A DNA stretch of 64,000 bases, taken from the NCBI RefSeq assembly GCF_029029525.1, contig NZ_JAKJSC010000001.1, forward strand, positions 2,082,987 to 2,146,986. The letters run 5' to 3'. The notes under the pieces are model-generated. The model did not search any database and was not told where the DNA came from. It saw only the letters and a program-made list of their open reading frames with translations. This document shows positions 41,962 to 50,329 of this stretch, piece by piece. Numbering within the stretch: position 1 is the stretch's first letter; each line of letters starts with the position of its first letter. The position numbers were made by a program, and so were the translations under genes. Source of the stretch: Labilibaculum sp. DW002 (lineage in GTDB: Bacteria > Bacteroidota > Bacteroidia > Bacteroidales > Marinifilaceae).

Positions 41962-43293
41962 ATGGCAAAACTTAAAAAGATTTTCGTACTCGACACTAAT
42001 GTGATTCTTCATGACTTTAATTCCATTTATAATTTTGAAGAAAATGATGTTGTAATCCCAATAACAGTTCTAGAGGAATTGGATAAATTTAAAAAAGGGA
42101 ATGATCAAATAAATTATCATGCTCGTGAATTTACCAGAGAACTAGATCGAATTTCTGGTGATTTACTTTTTACTAAAGGCGTTCCACTTGGAAATAAACT
42201 AGGGAAATTATCAGTCGAAACAGGGAAAGAATTTTCAGTTCAAATGAAAAACTCTTTTCAAGAGAACATTCCTGACCATCGCATTCTTGCAATAGCTGAA
42301 TATTTGCACAATGAAACCAAAAGAAAAAAGGTCATTCTGGTTACCAAGGATATCAATTTAAGAATGAAAGCCAAATCCTTAGGTATACCTGCTGAGGATT
42401 ATAAAAATGATCAGGTTAAAGATCTTGAGGATGTTATAAATTTAGGAATTACAACCATTGAAAATTTCGACGACGCCAAAATTTCTCAACTCTATAAATC
42501 ACATGAAGGAATACTGGAGGAAGACTTAGGCTTTGAAAAAACAATAAATGGTCATGAATATTTTATTTTAAAAAATAATTCATCAAGCGCCTTAGCTCAT
42601 TTTGATCCAGTTGAAAAGACCATGTCTCGAGTTGAAAAACCAAATGCATATGGTATTTATCCAAGAAATGCTGAACAAACCTTCTCGATGCATGCTCTTT
42701 TAGATCCTAAAATATCATTAGTTGCACTTACAGGAAGAGCTGGAACTGGCAAAACATTATTAGCCTTAGCAACTGCCCTGCAGCAAATAGATATGTACGA
42801 TCAAATCTTTCTTGCTCGACCTATTGTTGCACTTGCAGACAAGGATTTAGGCTATTTACCAGGTGATGCCAAAGAAAAAATTGGTCCTTACATGCAACCT
42901 CTTTTCGATAATCTAAGCGTAATTAAGCACAAGTTTAACATTCACAGCAAAGAATATCTTAAAATAGACGAATTACTTAAAGATGATCGATTACAAATCA
43001 CACCTTTAGCATACATAAGAGGAAGAAGCCTTTCAAATACATTCTTTATTGTTGATGAAGCTCAAAATCTTACGCCTCATGAAATTAAAACAATAATAAC
43101 AAGGGCTGGAGAAGGTACCAAGATGATTTTTACTGGGGATATAGAACAGATTGATTCTCCTTATTTAGATAAAAAATCGAACGGCTTAGCCTATTTATCA
43201 GACCGCATGAAAGGTCAAGATATTTTCGCCCATGTCAACCTTCTGAAAGGAGAAAGAAGTCACCTTGCAGATCTAGCAAGTAGTCTTCTATAA
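41962..43293 (+). CDS. PIN domain-PhoH family ATPase fusion
   Basis: A 443-residue cytoplasmic protein with two parts. The N-terminal PIN-like nuclease domain (about 1-150) has FVLDTNVILHD and later VTKDINLRMKA, with the spaced acidic residues of a PIN active site. The C-terminal PhoH ATPase/helicase domain (about 225-440) has Walker A GRAGTGKTLLAL, Walker B FFIVDEAQNL and FTGDIEQID. This fused form (YlaK-like) is known in bacteria and is thought to act on RNA. A 201-bp spacer with no recognised element precedes the start. Confidence 0.9.
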   Translation: MAKLKKIFVLDTNVILHDFNSIYNFEENDVVIPITVLEELDKFKKGNDQINYHAREFTRELDRISGDLLFTKGVPLGNKLGKLSVETGKEFSVQMKNSFQENIPDHRILAIAEYLHNETKRKKVILVTKDINLRMKAKSLGIPAEDYKNDQVKDLEDVINLGITTIENFDDAKISQLYKSHEGILEEDLGFEKTINGHEYFILKNNSSSALAHFDPVEKTMSRVEKPNAYGIYPRNAEQTFSMHALLDPKISLVALTGRAGTGKTLLALATALQQIDMYDQIFLARPIVALADKDLGYLPGDAKEKIGPYMQPLFDNLSVIKHKFNIHSKEYLKIDELLKDDRLQITPLAYIRGRSLSNTFFIVDEAQNLTPHEIKTIITRAGEGTKMIFTGDIEQIDSPYLDKKSNGLAYLSDRMKGQDIFAHVNLLKGERSHLADLASSLL

Positions 43294-43326
43294 ATGTATT
43301 AATTGGATTAGTGAGAAAATTCCATT

Positions 43327-43415
43327 AAATTAATTACTACAAAATTTGAAAATATTGTTTCAGTAATTAATCATGATATTTTAATAACAACTCAAGTTTA
43401 TGTAGTAATTAATTT
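43327..43415. repeat. 15-bp perfect inverted repeat with 59-nt spacer
   Basis: AAATTAATTACTACA (43327-43341) and its exact complement TGTAGTAATTAATTT (43401-43415) flank 59 nt. The spacer holds a partial third copy, GTAATTAAT (43363-43371). It fills most of the gap between the PhoH and Ppx/GppA genes. No T-run follows, so it is not an ordinary terminator. Confidence 0.7.
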
Positions 43416-43444
43416 TCGGATACTGATAACCTAATTGTACTCCT

Positions 43445-44350
43445 ATGAAAATAATGAAATTTGCCGCCATTGATATCGGATCGAATGCTATCCGATTGTT
43501 GTTTATGAATGTGTTTGAAGAAGGTGGTAATACTCACTTTAAAAAATCTTCCTTAATACGAGTCCCTATTCGATTGGGAACCGATACTTTCATTGATAAA
43601 TTTATTTCTCCTGCCAAAGAAGAAAAAATGATTAAGGCAATGAAAGCTTTTCGAAACCTTATGGAAGTTCATGAAATTGTAAGCTATCGTGCTTGTGCAA
43701 CCTCTGCAATGAGGGAAGCGGCAAATGGAATTGACATTATCAAACGAATAGAAAAAGAGGCAAATATTACAATTGATATTATTGCTGGCAAAGAAGAGGC
43801 AAGTATCATATTTGATAATAAAATAGCAGACAAGCTAGATCCTTCTAGAGACTATTTATATGTTGATGTGGGTGGAGGTAGTACTGAAATAACACTATTC
43901 TCAAAAGGAATTTGTACTTTTTCAGCTTCATTTAATGTTGGAACAATTAAAATTCTACGCGATTGTGTTCCAAAAGGTGAATTCATTCGTATTAAAGAAT
44001 GCTTGCTAGATGTCTGTCCTAATTGTGAAGACGTTGAAATTATTGGTTCTGGAGGAAACATCAACCGCTTGGTAAAACTCTCCGCACCAAAAAAGGACAA
44101 GTTTCTAAGCTATCATGAATTAAAATACATTTACGAAGAGCTAAAACAGTGTTCTCAAGATGAATTAATGATTGGTTATGACATGAATCCAGACAGAGCT
44201 GATGTTATTATTCCGGCTGCCACCATCTTCCTTAGCATTATGGAATGGGCGAAAGCAGATAAGATTCACGTACCTAAAATTGGAGTAACCGATGGTATTG
44301 TTCATCAACTTTACAAAGAATATAAAAGCAAGACCCTATTAATTAGCTGA
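43445..44350 (+). CDS. Ppx/GppA-type phosphatase (exopolyphosphatase/pppGpp hydrolase family)
   Basis: A 301-residue ASKHA-fold phosphatase. The phosphate-1 motif AIDIGSNAIRLL lies at about 8-19, the conserved RACATSAMREA at about 80-90, KEEA at about 117-120, the phosphate-2 motif YVDVGGGSTEITL at about 139-151 and a later glycine motif IIGSGGNINRL at about 199-209. At about 300 residues it is the short form lacking the C-terminal HD-like domain, so polyphosphate or pppGpp hydrolysis is family-level inference. ATG 43445 and ATG 43454 are both possible starts. Confidence 0.88.
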   Translation: MKIMKFAAIDIGSNAIRLLFMNVFEEGGNTHFKKSSLIRVPIRLGTDTFIDKFISPAKEEKMIKAMKAFRNLMEVHEIVSYRACATSAMREAANGIDIIKRIEKEANITIDIIAGKEEASIIFDNKIADKLDPSRDYLYVDVGGGSTEITLFSKGICTFSASFNVGTIKILRDCVPKGEFIRIKECLLDVCPNCEDVEIIGSGGNINRLVKLSAPKKDKFLSYHELKYIYEELKQCSQDELMIGYDMNPDRADVIIPAATIFLSIMEWAKADKIHVPKIGVTDGIVHQLYKEYKSKTLLIS

Positions 44351-44368
44351 AAAAGCAATTCTTTTTTA

Positions 44369-44376
44369 TAAATTTG
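44369..44376 (+). promoter_or_regulatory. -7 promoter box candidate upstream of mtaB
   Basis: TAAATTTG matches TAnnTTTG, about 120 bp upstream of the mtaB ATG. A purine-rich stretch, AAGGGGAG, about 6 bp before the ATG could act as a ribosome-binding site. Confidence 0.4.
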
Positions 44377-44495
44377 CAACTTAATTAATTTAGATATTTT
44401 GAACTATTTCAATACTGCTTTGAAATGGTTCATTTGTTTTAGCAGTGAGCTGATTTTCAGATCATCGCAATTCATCAGCAAGAAGGGGAGAAAAT

Positions 44496-45830
44496 ATGTC
44501 GCAAGGAAAGAAAGTAGCTTTTTACACATTAGGCTGCAAATTAAATTTTTCAGAAACATCAACTATCGGACGTTCTTTCAAAGAAATGGGATTCGAAACA
44601 GTTAAACCAACTGAAAAAGCTGATATCTATGTCATAAACACCTGTTCCGTTACAGATCAGGCAGATAAAAAATGCAGACAAGCCATAAAAAAAATCATTA
44701 AAACAAACCCTAATGCTTTTGTTGTGGTTATTGGTTGTTATGCACAGCTTAAACCAGAAGAAATTTCAGAAATTCCTGGTGTTGATCTGGTATTAGGTAC
44801 AAATGAGAAATTCAATATCCATAAATATATCGATCATTTAGAGAAAAAAGGAACTGGAGAAATGCATCCGTGTGAGGTAGAATCGGTGAAAGATTTCCAG
44901 GCCTCATACTCTATGGGTGATAGAACTCGCTGTTTTCTTAAAATTCAGGATGGTTGTAATTATTTCTGCACCTATTGCACTATTCCTTTTGCTCGTGGTG
45001 GAAGTCGAAATATGAGCATTTCTGACACTGTAGCAGAAGCAAAAAAGGTTGCGCAACAAGGTGCAAAGGAAATTATTTTAACTGGTGTTAATATTGGGGA
45101 TTTTGGACAAAGTACAAATGAAACTTTTTTCGAGTTAATTCAAGAATTAGAAAAAATTGAAGGAATAGAACGATTCCGTATTTCATCAATTGAACCCAAT
45201 TTACTCAGTAATGAGATAATCGAGTTTGTAGCCAATTCAAAAAAATTCGTTAATCATTTTCATATTCCTTTGCAGGCTGGATCAAATCATGTTCTTAAGC
45301 TAATGAAACGTCGCTATAATCGAGAACTATTTGCACAGCGAATTGAAAAAATTAAAGCACTTACCCCTGACGCTTTTATTGGTGTCGATGTAATTGCTGG
45401 TAGTCGAGGAGAACGAGAAAAAGATTTTCTTGATGCATATGACTTCATAAATGAATTACCTATTTCCCAACTTCATGTTTTCCCATATTCCGAACGACAA
45501 GGAACCAAAGCCTTGGAAATAAAAGAAGCTGTGCGACCGGAAGATAAAAAACGAAGAGCCAAAATGCTTCAAATTCTATCGGAAAAGAAACTTAGAGCAT
45601 TTTATGAAGAGAATATCGGCAAAGAGGAGGAAGTGCTTTTTGAAGGCTATAATGATAAAGGGAAAATGTACGGATTTACAAAAAACTACATTAAAGTAGA
45701 AATACCATACAAACAAAACTTTAGTAACGAGTTAGCTTTTGCTAAATTGCAGGATATTAATTCAAATGGCAATGTTACCGGATTATTAGTGAACGAAAAT
45801 CAATTTCAATTCAAACCTATTCTTGAATAA
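44496..45830 (+). CDS. mtaB: tRNA t6A37 methylthiotransferase
   Basis: Converts t6A37 to ms2t6A37 in ANN-decoding tRNAs. It is a radical-SAM methylthiotransferase of 444 residues. The N-terminal domain holds three cluster Cys (in LGCKLN, NTCSVTD and IGCYAQ). The radical-SAM CxxxCxxC motif is CNYFCTYC (about 152-159), and a TRAM-like C-terminus (about 375-440) follows. The LGCKLN/NTCSVTDQA signature separates MtaB from MiaB and RimO. It starts a plus-strand run with the next three genes. Confidence 0.92.
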   Translation: MSQGKKVAFYTLGCKLNFSETSTIGRSFKEMGFETVKPTEKADIYVINTCSVTDQADKKCRQAIKKIIKTNPNAFVVVIGCYAQLKPEEISEIPGVDLVLGTNEKFNIHKYIDHLEKKGTGEMHPCEVESVKDFQASYSMGDRTRCFLKIQDGCNYFCTYCTIPFARGGSRNMSISDTVAEAKKVAQQGAKEIILTGVNIGDFGQSTNETFFELIQELEKIEGIERFRISSIEPNLLSNEIIEFVANSKKFVNHFHIPLQAGSNHVLKLMKRRYNRELFAQRIEKIKALTPDAFIGVDVIAGSRGEREKDFLDAYDFINELPISQLHVFPYSERQGTKALEIKEAVRPEDKKRRAKMLQILSEKKLRAFYEENIGKEEEVLFEGYNDKGKMYGFTKNYIKVEIPYKQNFSNELAFAKLQDINSNGNVTGLLVNENQFQFKPILE

Positions 45831-45841
45831 TTTACCATACC

Positions 45842-46642
45842 ATGATCAATCTTAAGGAACTTTGTTTTAAAACAAACGACATTGCTCGTAAAGTTGGAGC
45901 CTTTATCAAGGAACAACAAAGTAAAATTAAATCGGATGTAATTGAAGTTAAGGGAATACATGATTTTGTAACTTATGTAGATAAAACTGCCGAAGAACAA
46001 ATCGTTGCTGAACTGAAACTAATACTTTCGGATGCTGGCTTTATTGCCGAAGAAGGAACAGAAACCTTCAGAGCTGAAAAATACAACTGGATTATTGATC
46101 CTTTGGATGGAACAACCAACTACATTCATGGCCTATCTCCTTTCGCGGTTAGCATCGCTTTAATGGAATATGACGAAATTGTTTTGGGTGTTGTTTATGA
46201 AATAAGTCTTGACGAATGTTTTTACTCGTGGAAAGGTGCATCTGGCGCATTCTTGAATGGCAAAACAATTCAAGTTTCTAATGCAAAAACCATCGATGCC
46301 AGTTTAATTGCTACCGGCTTTCCATATTACGATTACGACCAACTGAAAACTTTCATGGCTTCATTGGAATATTTCATTATTAATTCACACGGTGTTCGTC
46401 GTCCAGGTTCTGCCGCTACCGATTTAGCTTATGTATCTTGTGGTAGATTTGAAGCATTTTATGAATACAGTCTTCAGCCTTGGGATGTTGCAGCAGGTTC
46501 GTTTCTAGTTCAACAAGCTGGTGGAAAGGTTTGTGACTTTAAAGGAGACACCAATTATATTTTTGGCAAAGAAATAATAGCTAGTAATGCCTTAGTTCAC
46601 GATGAATTTAGAAATACTGTTAATAAGTTCATGGTGAAGTAA
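45842..46642 (+). CDS. Inositol monophosphatase family protein
   Basis: A 266-residue Mg2+-dependent sugar/inositol phosphatase-fold enzyme. Metal-binding motifs are GFIAEEGTE (EE at about 65-66), WIIDPLDGTTNYIHG (about 81-95) and QPWDVAAGSFL (about 215-225). The length and fold match SuhB-type inositol-1-phosphatases; 3'-phosphoadenosine phosphatase or histidinol phosphatase activity is possible in this family. It starts 11 bp after mtaB, so cotranscription is likely. Confidence 0.88.
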   Translation: MINLKELCFKTNDIARKVGAFIKEQQSKIKSDVIEVKGIHDFVTYVDKTAEEQIVAELKLILSDAGFIAEEGTETFRAEKYNWIIDPLDGTTNYIHGLSPFAVSIALMEYDEIVLGVVYEISLDECFYSWKGASGAFLNGKTIQVSNAKTIDASLIATGFPYYDYDQLKTFMASLEYFIINSHGVRRPGSAATDLAYVSCGRFEAFYEYSLQPWDVAAGSFLVQQAGGKVCDFKGDTNYIFGKEIIASNALVHDEFRNTVNKFMVK

Positions 46643-46696
46643 AACTGTCATTTTTTTTGTACTTTCAGCGCATATTTAAAATATTCATAATTTATA

Positions 46697-47578
46697 ATGA
46701 TAAAATTTCTGTCCTATATTGTTTACGGATTGGTTAGATTGATCAGTTATCTTCCCTTCCCAGTTCTTTATGTTTTTTCAGACATTGTGTATTTCTTTGT
46801 TTGCTACATTCTTCGTTATAGAAGAAAAGTAATTACAGACAATCTTAAAAATTCGTTTCCAGAAAAATCAGACGAAGAAATTCATAAGATTAGAAAAGAA
46901 TTCTACAGCCATTTCTGCGACACATTTATTGAGACTATTAAGCTTTGGACCATAAGTGAAGAAGAAATGAAGAAGCGCTGTAAATTTCTTAATCCTGAGA
47001 TATTTGACAGATACAAAGAACAAAATAAAAATGTGATTACTATTTTAGGTCACTACGGAAATTGGGAGTGGCTAACCTCTTTTGCTATTTGGAGAGATGC
47101 AAATTACTTGCCGGTATACAAACCTCTTCACAACCAAGTGTTTGATCAAATGTTTCTTAAAATAAGAAAACGTTTTGGTGCTATTCCTGTTGCAAAAGAC
47201 GATACACTACGCACCATGATTAGGTATCGTAATGAGAAAAAACTATCTGCAACCGTTTTAATTGGTGATCAAACTCCTAAGAAAAAAAGCATCAGTTACT
47301 GGACTAAATTTTTAAATCAGGACACTGCTATTTTGATCGGCACAGAGAGAATTGCTAAAAAACTCGACCAAGCCGTTGTTTTTATTAAAATGAACAAAAT
47401 AAAAAGAGGCTATTATGAAGTTGACCTCATTCCTCTTTTCGATAATCCTAAAGAAACAGCAGAATTTGAGATAAGTGAAAAACACACTCGCGTTCTTGAA
47501 GATATTATTAAGGAAAATCCAGCTTACTGGCTATGGTCACACAAGCGTTGGAAGCACAAGAAAGAAACAGCTGAATGA
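46697..47578 (+). CDS. Lysophospholipid/lipid A-type acyltransferase
   Basis: A 293-residue inner-membrane acyltransferase of the LpxL/HtrB family. A hydrophobic N-terminus (about 5-35) is followed by the catalytic HX4E motif in LGHYGNWEWL (about 114-123) and the IGDQTPKK segment (about 190-197), where family members place the substrate pocket. It probably adds a secondary acyl chain to lipid A, acting in the cytoplasmic leaflet. The stop overlaps the next start (ATGA), so translation with the glycosyltransferase gene is coupled. Confidence 0.88.
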   Translation: MIKFLSYIVYGLVRLISYLPFPVLYVFSDIVYFFVCYILRYRRKVITDNLKNSFPEKSDEEIHKIRKEFYSHFCDTFIETIKLWTISEEEMKKRCKFLNPEIFDRYKEQNKNVITILGHYGNWEWLTSFAIWRDANYLPVYKPLHNQVFDQMFLKIRKRFGAIPVAKDDTLRTMIRYRNEKKLSATVLIGDQTPKKKSISYWTKFLNQDTAILIGTERIAKKLDQAVVFIKMNKIKRGYYEVDLIPLFDNPKETAEFEISEKHTRVLEDIIKENPAYWLWSHKRWKHKKETAE

Positions 47579-48597
47579 ATAAAATAGCAGTAGTCATATT
47601 AAATTGGAACGGTAAGAGTTTACTCGAAAAATTTCTTCCTTCAGTTGTTCAATATTCCCAAAGAGAATGGGCCGAAGTTATTGTTGCTGATAATGCTTCA
47701 ACAGATGACTCTATTTCCTTTTTAAATACTGAATATCCAGACATTCGACTAATTCAGCTTGAAGAAAATTATGGCTTTGCAGACGGGTACAACAGAGCGC
47801 TAGACCAATTATCGCATACTTATTTTGTTCTCCTAAACTCAGATGTAGAAGTTAGTTCCAACTGGCTTGATCCTATTTACGAAACATTTGAGAACAATGC
47901 TGATATTGCAGCAGCACAGCCAAAAATAAAAGCTTACCATCACAAGGATTCTTTTGAGTATGCGGGTGGTGCTGGTGGCTTTATAGACTACTTAGGCTAT
48001 CCTTTTTGCAGAGGTAGAATATTAGATAATATTGAAGTTGACAACAAGCAATACGACTCACAAAAAGAAATATTCTGGGCTAGTGGAGCCTCTTTATTCA
48101 TTAGATCGGAAGTGTATAAAGCTGCAGGTGGTTTAGATGCTGATTTTTTTGCTCACATGGAGGAAATTGATCTGTGTTGGCGAATTAAAAATCGTGGTTA
48201 CAAGATTATTGTAGAACCAAAATCAACGGTTTATCATGTTGGTGGAGCCACTCTTCCAAATCATAGTTCAAGAAAGTTATTTCTTAATTTCCGCAACAAT
48301 CTTTTCATGTTGCACAAGAATTTACCTGGAAATAAATTTTACACTACATTTTTAACCAGAATGCTACTCGATGGTGTTGCAGCCCTTAAATTTCTAGTTG
48401 GAGGTGAGTTTTCGCATTTTTCAGCAGTGTTTAAAGCACACATGTCATTTTATGCTAGCCTTTCAAAATCTAGAAAAAAGAGGAAAAGCCTACTTCCAAA
48501 TGTAAGTACAAATAATCATTCTGAAATTTATAAAAACAGTATTATTTTTGATTATTACTTAAGGAAGAAACAGCATTTTACTGACCTAAACTTCTAA
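47575..48597 (+). CDS. Family 2 glycosyltransferase
   Basis: A 340-residue GT2 enzyme of the rhamnosyltransferase-like type. The GT-A fold shows VILNWNG (about 6-12), ADNASTDDS (about 39-47), the DXD-equivalent LNSDVEVSSNW (about 88-98) and the acceptor motif MEEIDLCWRIKNRGYKI (about 196-212). No strong membrane segment is obvious apart from a weak one near 265. It probably adds a sugar to a lipid-linked or cell-surface glycan. Overlap with the acyltransferase gene suggests envelope glycolipid assembly. Confidence 0.88.
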   Translation: MNKIAVVILNWNGKSLLEKFLPSVVQYSQREWAEVIVADNASTDDSISFLNTEYPDIRLIQLEENYGFADGYNRALDQLSHTYFVLLNSDVEVSSNWLDPIYETFENNADIAAAQPKIKAYHHKDSFEYAGGAGGFIDYLGYPFCRGRILDNIEVDNKQYDSQKEIFWASGASLFIRSEVYKAAGGLDADFFAHMEEIDLCWRIKNRGYKIIVEPKSTVYHVGGATLPNHSSRKLFLNFRNNLFMLHKNLPGNKFYTTFLTRMLLDGVAALKFLVGGEFSHFSAVFKAHMSFYASLSKSRKKRKSLLPNVSTNNHSEIYKNSIIFDYYLRKKQHFTDLNF

Positions 48598-48609
48598 AAA
48601 ACAAAGTTA

Positions 48610-48936
48610 TTAACTCTGTGTTGAAAACTTTAAACCGATGATAGCCACTAGGAGTAAAAGTAAAAAAAATACTCTTGCGAAATGAACCGGCTCACCAAAT
48701 AGAACAATACCTAATACAGCTGTTGAGAAAGCACCAATTCCTGTCCAAACAGCATAAGCCGTTCCGATAGGTAAATTCTTAACTGCTAAAGCGAGAAAAT
48801 ACAGACTAATTGCCATTGCAATAACAGTAATCACACTTGGCCATAGCTTTGTAAATCCTTGTGTGTATTTCAATCCGATTGCCCAAACAGCTTCAAACAA
48901 ACCAGCAATTATTAAATAAATCCACGCAGTAGACAT
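48610..48936 (-). CDS. SMR-family exporter, Gdx/SugE type
   Basis: A 108-residue inner-membrane protein with four helices. The essential glutamate is E14 in [10 protein letters not shown]. The segments [14 protein letters not shown] and [12 protein letters not shown] are those of the Gdx (SugE) subgroup, which exports guanidinium, rather than of EmrE-type multidrug pumps. The start lies 3 bp after the murF stop, so it is read from the murF transcript. No guanidine riboswitch is present. It converges on the glycosyltransferase gene with a 12-bp gap. Confidence 0.88.
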   Translation of the reverse strand: MSTAWIYLIIAGLFEAVWAIGLKYTQGFTKLWPSVITVIAMAISLYFLALAVKNLPIGTAYAVWTGIGAFSTAVLGIVLFGEPVHFARVFFLLLLLVAIIGLKFSTQS

Positions 48937-48939
48937 AAG

Positions 48940-50232
48940 CTATAATTTTTCAATTACTTGTTCCAAACGAATTCCTCTTGACCCTTTAATTAGAATGTAC
49001 TGATTCTGCAAATTAGCCTTTTCAAGTACTTCAATCAAATCTGTTGTTTTTGCAAAAGTCTGAAATTGATCATTCACATTTACCTTACAAAATAAATCAC
49101 CCACCAAATAGACATCCTGCAATTGCTTTTCTTGAATCAATTCTAGTAAATCATGGTGCTCCTTTTCTGCATCTGCACCTAATTCTAACATATCACCTAA
49201 AATCAACACCTTACCTTTACGCGTCATATTCGCAAAATTCTCAACCGCTACTTTCATACTAGTTGGATTCGCGTTATATGCATCTAAAAACAATACATTC
49301 TTTTCTGTTTGCTTCAGTTGCGATCTATTATTACTTGGAAGATATTCTTCCAATGCATTTTTTATCTCAATCTCATCAATTCCTAAAAAACGTCCTAATG
49401 TAACTGCTGCCAATGCATTTTCGAAATTATATGCCCCAATCAATTTGGTTTTCACATATAACTTTCCAATTTTAGGTGATCTTAACTCTAACACCATATA
49501 TGGTTCAGCTTGCAGAAATTTCGCCTTGCTAAATGCAGCCTCATTGTTGCCATAGCTAACAATTTCTTGATCGTTTAGCATTTCTTTTAAGAGAGGATTA
49601 TCAGTATTAACAAATACCTTTCCTTTCTCTTTATACATGTAATCGTACAATTCCTTTTTTGTCTTGATTACGCCCTCAAAAGAACCAAAACCTTCCAAAT
49701 GTGCCTTTCCTACATTTGTTATCAATCCAAAATTAGGTTCTGCGATCTCACACAAGAACTTAATTTCTTTTGGATGATTTGCACCCATCTCAACAATTCC
49801 AAATTCCGTATCCTCATTCATCGAAAGCAAGGTTAAGGGCACTCCAATATGGTTATTAAGATTCCCAAGGGTGGCAATAGCATTAAATTTCTTTTTTAAC
49901 ACTTCGAAAACTAACTCTTTTGTTGTTGTTTTTCCATTGGTTCCAGTTATAGCTAAAATTGGAATATCTAATTCTCTTCGATGCATACGAGCCAAATTCT
50001 GCAAACAAGTTAATACATCATCTACTAGGATGAAACGATCATCGATCGCATATTCTTTCTCGTCTATTATTGCAAAACGACAACCTTTTTCAACAGCAGA
50101 TAAGGCGAACTTATTGCCATTAAAATTATCACCCTTTAGGGCAAAGAATAACGAATCTGATACAATTTTTCGAGTATCGGTAACAACCTGCGGATACTGC
50201 TTAAAAAGTCGATAAATTAGAGCTATTTCCAT
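48940..50232 (-). CDS. murF: UDP-N-acetylmuramoyl-tripeptide-D-alanyl-D-alanine ligase
   Basis: The last cytoplasmic step of the UDP-MurNAc-pentapeptide route: it joins D-Ala-D-Ala to the tripeptide. The 430-residue protein has the N-terminal substrate domain (VTDTRKI, LFFALKG), the ATP-binding GTNGKTTTKEL (about 96-106), the metal-binding EMGANHPKEI (about 147-156) and the C-terminal segment DAYNANPTS. The length fits MurF rather than MurE or MurC. It is alone apart from the downstream SMR gene, outside a mur cluster. Confidence 0.93.
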   Translation of the reverse strand: MEIALIYRLFKQYPQVVTDTRKIVSDSLFFALKGDNFNGNKFALSAVEKGCRFAIIDEKEYAIDDRFILVDDVLTCLQNLARMHRRELDIPILAITGTNGKTTTKELVFEVLKKKFNAIATLGNLNNHIGVPLTLLSMNEDTEFGIVEMGANHPKEIKFLCEIAEPNFGLITNVGKAHLEGFGSFEGVIKTKKELYDYMYKEKGKVFVNTDNPLLKEMLNDQEIVSYGNNEAAFSKAKFLQAEPYMVLELRSPKIGKLYVKTKLIGAYNFENALAAVTLGRFLGIDEIEIKNALEEYLPSNNRSQLKQTEKNVLFLDAYNANPTSMKVAVENFANMTRKGKVLILGDMLELGADAEKEHHDLLELIQEKQLQDVYLVGDLFCKVNVNDQFQTFAKTTDLIEVLEKANLQNQYILIKGSRGIRLEQVIEKL

Positions 50233-50280
50233 GCTATATTATTCTGAATTTATTCAATAAACGAAATTAGCAAATTCCAA

Positions 50281-50311
50281 CAAAAAACCCCATCCTTTCG
50301 AGATGGGGTTT
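50281..50311 (-). terminator. Rho-independent terminator of gldJ
   Basis: A 10-bp stem (50285-50294 with 50302-50311), 7-nt loop, and T6 on the minus strand just after the gldJ stop. Confidence 0.88.
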
Positions 50312-50329
50312 CAATTATATATAAGATAA

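Noticed and set aside
43327-43415. Rho-independent terminator after the PhoH gene
   Set aside because: The stem arms are AT-rich, 59 nt apart and not followed by a T-run, so an ordinary terminator is unlikely.
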